A stretch of 64,000 nt of DNA from positions 84,774,001-84,838,000 of the forward strand of contig CM075345.1 of the NCBI GenBank assembly GCA_037693485.1. Direction: 5' to 3'. A model generated the notes under the pieces. It did not search any database, had not been told where the DNA came from, and worked only from the letters and a program-made list of their open reading frames with translations. How positions within the stretch are numbered: the first letter of the stretch is position 1; every line of letters begins with the position of its first letter. The stretch comes from Kitagawia praeruptora. Its lineage: Eukaryota > Streptophyta > Magnoliopsida > Apiales > Apiaceae. The position numbers and the translations under genes were made by a program. This document shows, one piece after another, positions 60,500-64,000 of the stretch.

Positions 60500-61117
60500 G
60501 AACAATAAGTGATAAGTCGAATACACAATATATAATCAATTACTGTATGAATAAGTAACAAGAACACACGTTTTTAACTCTTAAAACTGTTTGGAATTAA
60601 TAATTCCTCTCTCGGTGATGTAAAGTATCACAGAGAGCTGCTTAGGTTACAAGAATGATATTCGTTCACGATGGATACCCTTTTAGGGTTAACCTAACTG
60701 TATTTATAAGATATACAGCTACGTACAATCGTAAATTGATTCTCCTAAAATTAAGCTATACAATTGATATCAATTACGATTGCTACACGTCTTCTAAGTC
60801 AACTCAATCTCTTTGACAGCTATCCAATCTTCAAAGATATCGCTTCCATATTAATATTAAATTAATCTTCAAACTCTGTTGACTTGTAGACGCTCCCAGT
60901 AGACAGACTTTAGCAAACTCTGTTCTCTCCACGCTAACAGTGTTTGCGCTTCCATGTATTCAGCTATCAGTGTTTACGCTTTCCTCTGTCAGCGTTTGCG
61001 CTTCCAGCAATCAGCGTATACTCAAACTCTATTACAACTGCTTTCAATAACAAGTTAAACTCTCTTTACCTGTAACACTTAAACACTGACATTAAATCAC
61101 ATCAATTATATCTAACA
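60500..61117 (-). repeat. 3' LTR of large-ORF element copy 2 (left end uncertain)
   Basis: On the minus strand it begins TGTTAGATATAATTGATG after the purine tract. The TATA box TATAAATA is on the minus strand (60701-60708). It aligns loosely with 35417-35898, including the GCTNAGGTTACAAGA-like stretch. Confidence 0.65.
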
Positions 61118-61127
61118 ATCTCCCCCA
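61118..61127 (-). other. Polypurine tract of copy 2
   Basis: The minus strand reads GTTGGGGGAGAT directly before TGTTAGATAT. Confidence 0.85.
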
Positions 61128-61273
61128 ACTTGTTCATTAAAAAAAATGTACAAGTTCATAATAATTGATGATGTCAAAACTAACAAATAAAAACACAGTG
61201 TTTAACATATAATCAGAGTTTAAACTTGACTTAGCAAAATTTACAGAAAATACGAATTACTTACAAATTCTGT

Positions 61274-64000
61274 CTACCTAACCTCCTCAAGATCTGGAGT
61301 TGTTCTGAGATAATCAATCAACAATCTCCTCTCAGCATTTTCATGTTCAATCTCCATAGCTTGCTTGATCTCTCTTAAATCTGGATCATTCTCATCAGTT
61401 TGAAAAATAGCAGCCCTGAGATCATAGATCTTGTTTCTTCTCATTTCATTTCCCAATCTGATGTACTTTAATTCTTCAGACTTTACATTGAAATCCAGAA
61501 CTGTAATTCCAAGATCAGTCTTCAGCTTTGTAGTTCCCTTCTGCATTTCAATCAGATTCCCATTCCAGTCTCTGTACTTAGGAACATACTTTTCAGCAGA
61601 CTTTGTTCCTGTAGCAACTTTAGCTTTCTGCATATACTCTCTTATAGAATTAGCAATAAGCTGTGTTCTTTGATTTCTAACTCTGAAGATATGCAAGACA
61701 TACTGAAGTTCCTCAAATAATTTTAGCTTGATTGCTTCTTCATTCACTCTATACACTGACCCATCTGCCATAAAGTATAGTAGAAAGTGAATGTCTAAGC
61801 TCCTTTGACGAACTACCTGAACTGACTCCAACTTGTCTAGATTTTCTTGAGTTATACCAGAACCAAGAGATACAAGTGCAGAGGGATCTCTTGGACTGTT
61901 ACCAACCCTCAAATCTCTTCTTGAACCTAAGCCAGAAGTATTCCTGCCTGGTGGCTTTCCTGAACATGCAACATTATGTTGATATCCAACAGTCACTCCT
62001 GCTTCTTCTTGCACTGGAATCTTCGGCCTTGAAAAACCAGGTAAGAGTTTACTTTGAGTCTGTACAACTTGTGTAGCAACAGAGGTTGTAACTATCATTT
62101 TGCCCTTGCTTTCTTCACCAATTTTCCCTTTTAACTTCAACTTAGCATCAAGAGAAGACTTTCTAACCAGCTTTCCAGTATCTTCTTCTTCTTCTTCTTC
62201 TTGAATACCAGATAGTTTTTCTTTGATTTCAATTCCTTTCATTACAGGCCTTGCAGACTTTGAAGCTTTAACAACTTTCTTCACTTTCTTGGACTTTTGA
62301 GCTTTTAAATGCTCTTTCTGCAACAGCTTTTCTTTAGCTTGAATATCCTCAAGTGTAGCTTCAGCATTCTCTTCACGAAATAATTTTGCAGCCAATTCTT
62401 CATCTGTTTGTGGATTGTCAGAGAATGACAAATCCTTTGGCTTTGAACCAGAAGTACTCTGAGTATTTGAATCTATCACCAAATTCGGCTTTGACCTTGA
62501 AGACCTTCCATGTCCTTGTCTGAGATTTGCATTTCTAAAGCCCTTATCAGCATTGGTGCCTTCATCATCAAGATGATCTTTCTTTGACAGAGTTTGATCT
62601 TTCTTACACTTGGTTTTTGAAATTCTCTCCCCCTTTTTGACATCATCACCATCTTGAATCAGAATCGAGGTGATTAACTCAAGAGAATTTGCAATGGAAT
62701 CAACCTTCTCAGTCAGTAAAATCTGATTCTTCTCAACTGTGCTCAGTCTGTCATTAATATTTGCTTGAGCTTTGGCAAATTGTTGAAAGAGCTTAGCATT
62801 AGCTAGTTGAGCTTTCTCCTCATGAGTAGCAACTTCTGTTCGAAGATCAACAATAGATTTCTGAGTATCATCAAATCTAGTATTCAAAGTTTTGATTTGA
62901 ATCACTGTGCCTTGCAAACAAGTGAAAATTTCTGGATTTTTAATCTTCTTAGAATTGGCTTCAAGAAACATTGCTGCCCTTCTAGGAGGAAAAATACACT
63001 CTGACTTGTACCAATCAGCAGTTTGCTTGGCCAAATAACTATCATCAACTTCATTTATAGAAGTCCCAGCAAAATCTGGTTTTTCACCTGTTTTCTAACC
63101 ATCAGTCTGATTTTGTGGTTGTTCAACTCCTGTACTCTTAGCTTCAACTGAATCACTCATCGACTCACTAGTAGAGGCAACAGAAGCAATAGGTTCTTGA
63201 GCAGAAATAGGTTCTTGAACAACCTGTTTTCCTTTATCAAATGGAGTTTGCTCTGAAGAAAGAACCTTTTCTGGTTTATCAACCTCCTCACCATGAGCAG
63301 AAACATGATTGGCATCAGAGTTCAACTCAGTGTGTGATGCAACCACAGTGTCTTCAAGAACAACAGTAGGCCCATCAGCAACACCAGTATCGATAGAAAG
63401 TGTAACCTCCATGAGTGGTGGAGTAGATGCTTCATGATTAAAAGAAATTGGAGTTTCAGCAAACTCTTCCATTGGAGACAAAACATCTCTAACAGCTTCA
63501 TGTTCTTGAACCTTAACAACTTCTGGTTCAGAAAGCTTGACTTCAGATTCTGGTATTATAGGTTCTATGATAACCTCTGGCTCACCAGTAGGAATATCAA
63601 AAGAGATTTTCTCTTGAGCCTCTTCAACATGCTCATCATCAGAATCAGTTAGAATAAGCCTTCTCCTCTTAGCTTGAGGTACTGCAACCAATTCTTCTTC
63701 TGCACTAGAACTTTCACTAGAACTTTCCTCAACCGATGGTGTTGAAGGTCTATTTGCCCTTTGTATGAATCTTCTAGAATAAACAGCCTTTGGAGTTGTC
63801 TGTTTAGCCCTAGAATGTTTGGTGTTGATTGCAGTATGTTTCTTCCTTTTTGGCTTTGGTGGTGGTTGTGGATGAGTGGTAGTGACAGGGTTTGTTGGTT
63901 CAGTAGTCATTTGGTCAGGTTGTGTTTGAGGTTCTGTTTGTGTTTGAGGTGATATAGGTTGATCAGTGGTTGTTTGTATTGGCTCAGGTGATTGAGTAGG
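61274..64000 (-). pseudogene. Giant ORF, copy 2: C-terminal 900 codons, one internal stop
   Basis: One frame enters at 64000 and ends at 61274. Its only stop is TAG at 63095-63097; the codons before 63910 are open to the window edge. In order: a Pro/Thr/Gln-rich stretch; AKRRRLILTDSDDEHVEE, a basic-acidic motif like that of copy 1; a long disordered acidic region with QEPI repeats; a coiled coil (about 62850-62700, INDRLSTVEKNQILLTEKVD); DVKKGER; Lys-rich segments; and the C-terminal domain (LLYFM, ELQYVL, EMQKGT, LRAAIFQTDEND). The same order and spacing in copy 1 shows this is one protein family. A nuclear role is suggested only by the basic motif. Confidence 0.8.
62627..62647 (-). other. 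Purine tract inside the giant ORF, copy 2
   Basis: On the minus strand GATGTCAAAAAGGGGGAGAG encodes DVKKGER, the same codons as at 39855-39875. Confidence 0.75.

Larger units (their letters stand above)
60399..64000 (-). mobile_element. Pol-less retroelement with giant ORF (copy 2), runs off the right edge
   Basis: The minus-strand frame from beyond 64000 to 61274 is followed by a purine tract (61118-61127) and an LTR ending at 61117 on the plus strand. The left LTR border lies somewhere in 60395-60500 and is not resolved. It is the same family as copy 1. Confidence 0.75.

Overview
The window looks like nuclear DNA of a flowering plant, probably a eudicot with a large, transposon-rich genome. 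The evidence is plant Ty1/copia and Ty3/gypsy polyprotein remnants, initiator-tRNA-Met primer binding sites, a plant L1-type LINE and very long AT-rich LTRs. The species cannot be told from the sequence. No clearly functional host gene is visible; one small open frame (43617-43874) is the only host-gene candidate.

Layout. 1-7365: a Ty1/copia element whose left LTR is cut by the window edge. It sits inside the 3' half of a LINE (7366 to about 9391) that ends in a (TA)n tract. 9468-10732 is AT-rich and featureless. 10733-12979 holds two degraded copia-type LTRs in opposite orientation. The second is split by a minus-strand gypsy LTR (12980-32109, flanked by ACTTG). That LTR is itself split by a complete plus-strand gypsy element with 4.9 kb LTRs (15599-30334, flanked by CTTTC). 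At 32141 a third gypsy-type element starts and carries a readable gag. It is cut near 35417 by the LTR of a pol-less retroelement on the minus strand. That element encodes one frame of about 1744 codons (43093 to 35976), broken by four stops and by a 1.87 kb LINE-type insertion (36043-37912) with a 13-bp duplication. 44122-60393 is a second complete giant-LTR gypsy element, minus strand, with 5.17 kb LTRs and CTGTT duplications; a 283-bp Mutator-type MITE sits inside it. 60399-64000 is a second member of the pol-less large-ORF family, running off the right edge.

How the parts relate. The plus and minus giant elements are diverged members of one lineage, apparently chromodomain-bearing gypsy elements. 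Their LTRs make up about two thirds of each element. They share a block of stem-loops in which both arms have changed together, a hairpin against the LTR 3' end, arrays of short AT-rich palindromes, and conserved splice-like sites. The third gypsy element appears to lack exactly the segment that such splicing would remove. The two large-ORF elements carry a polypurine tract inside the coding frame as well as one at the 3' LTR, which resembles Sirevirus-type copia elements. All coding regions of known type are broken, so the window is a nested archive of retroelements rather than a set of working genes.
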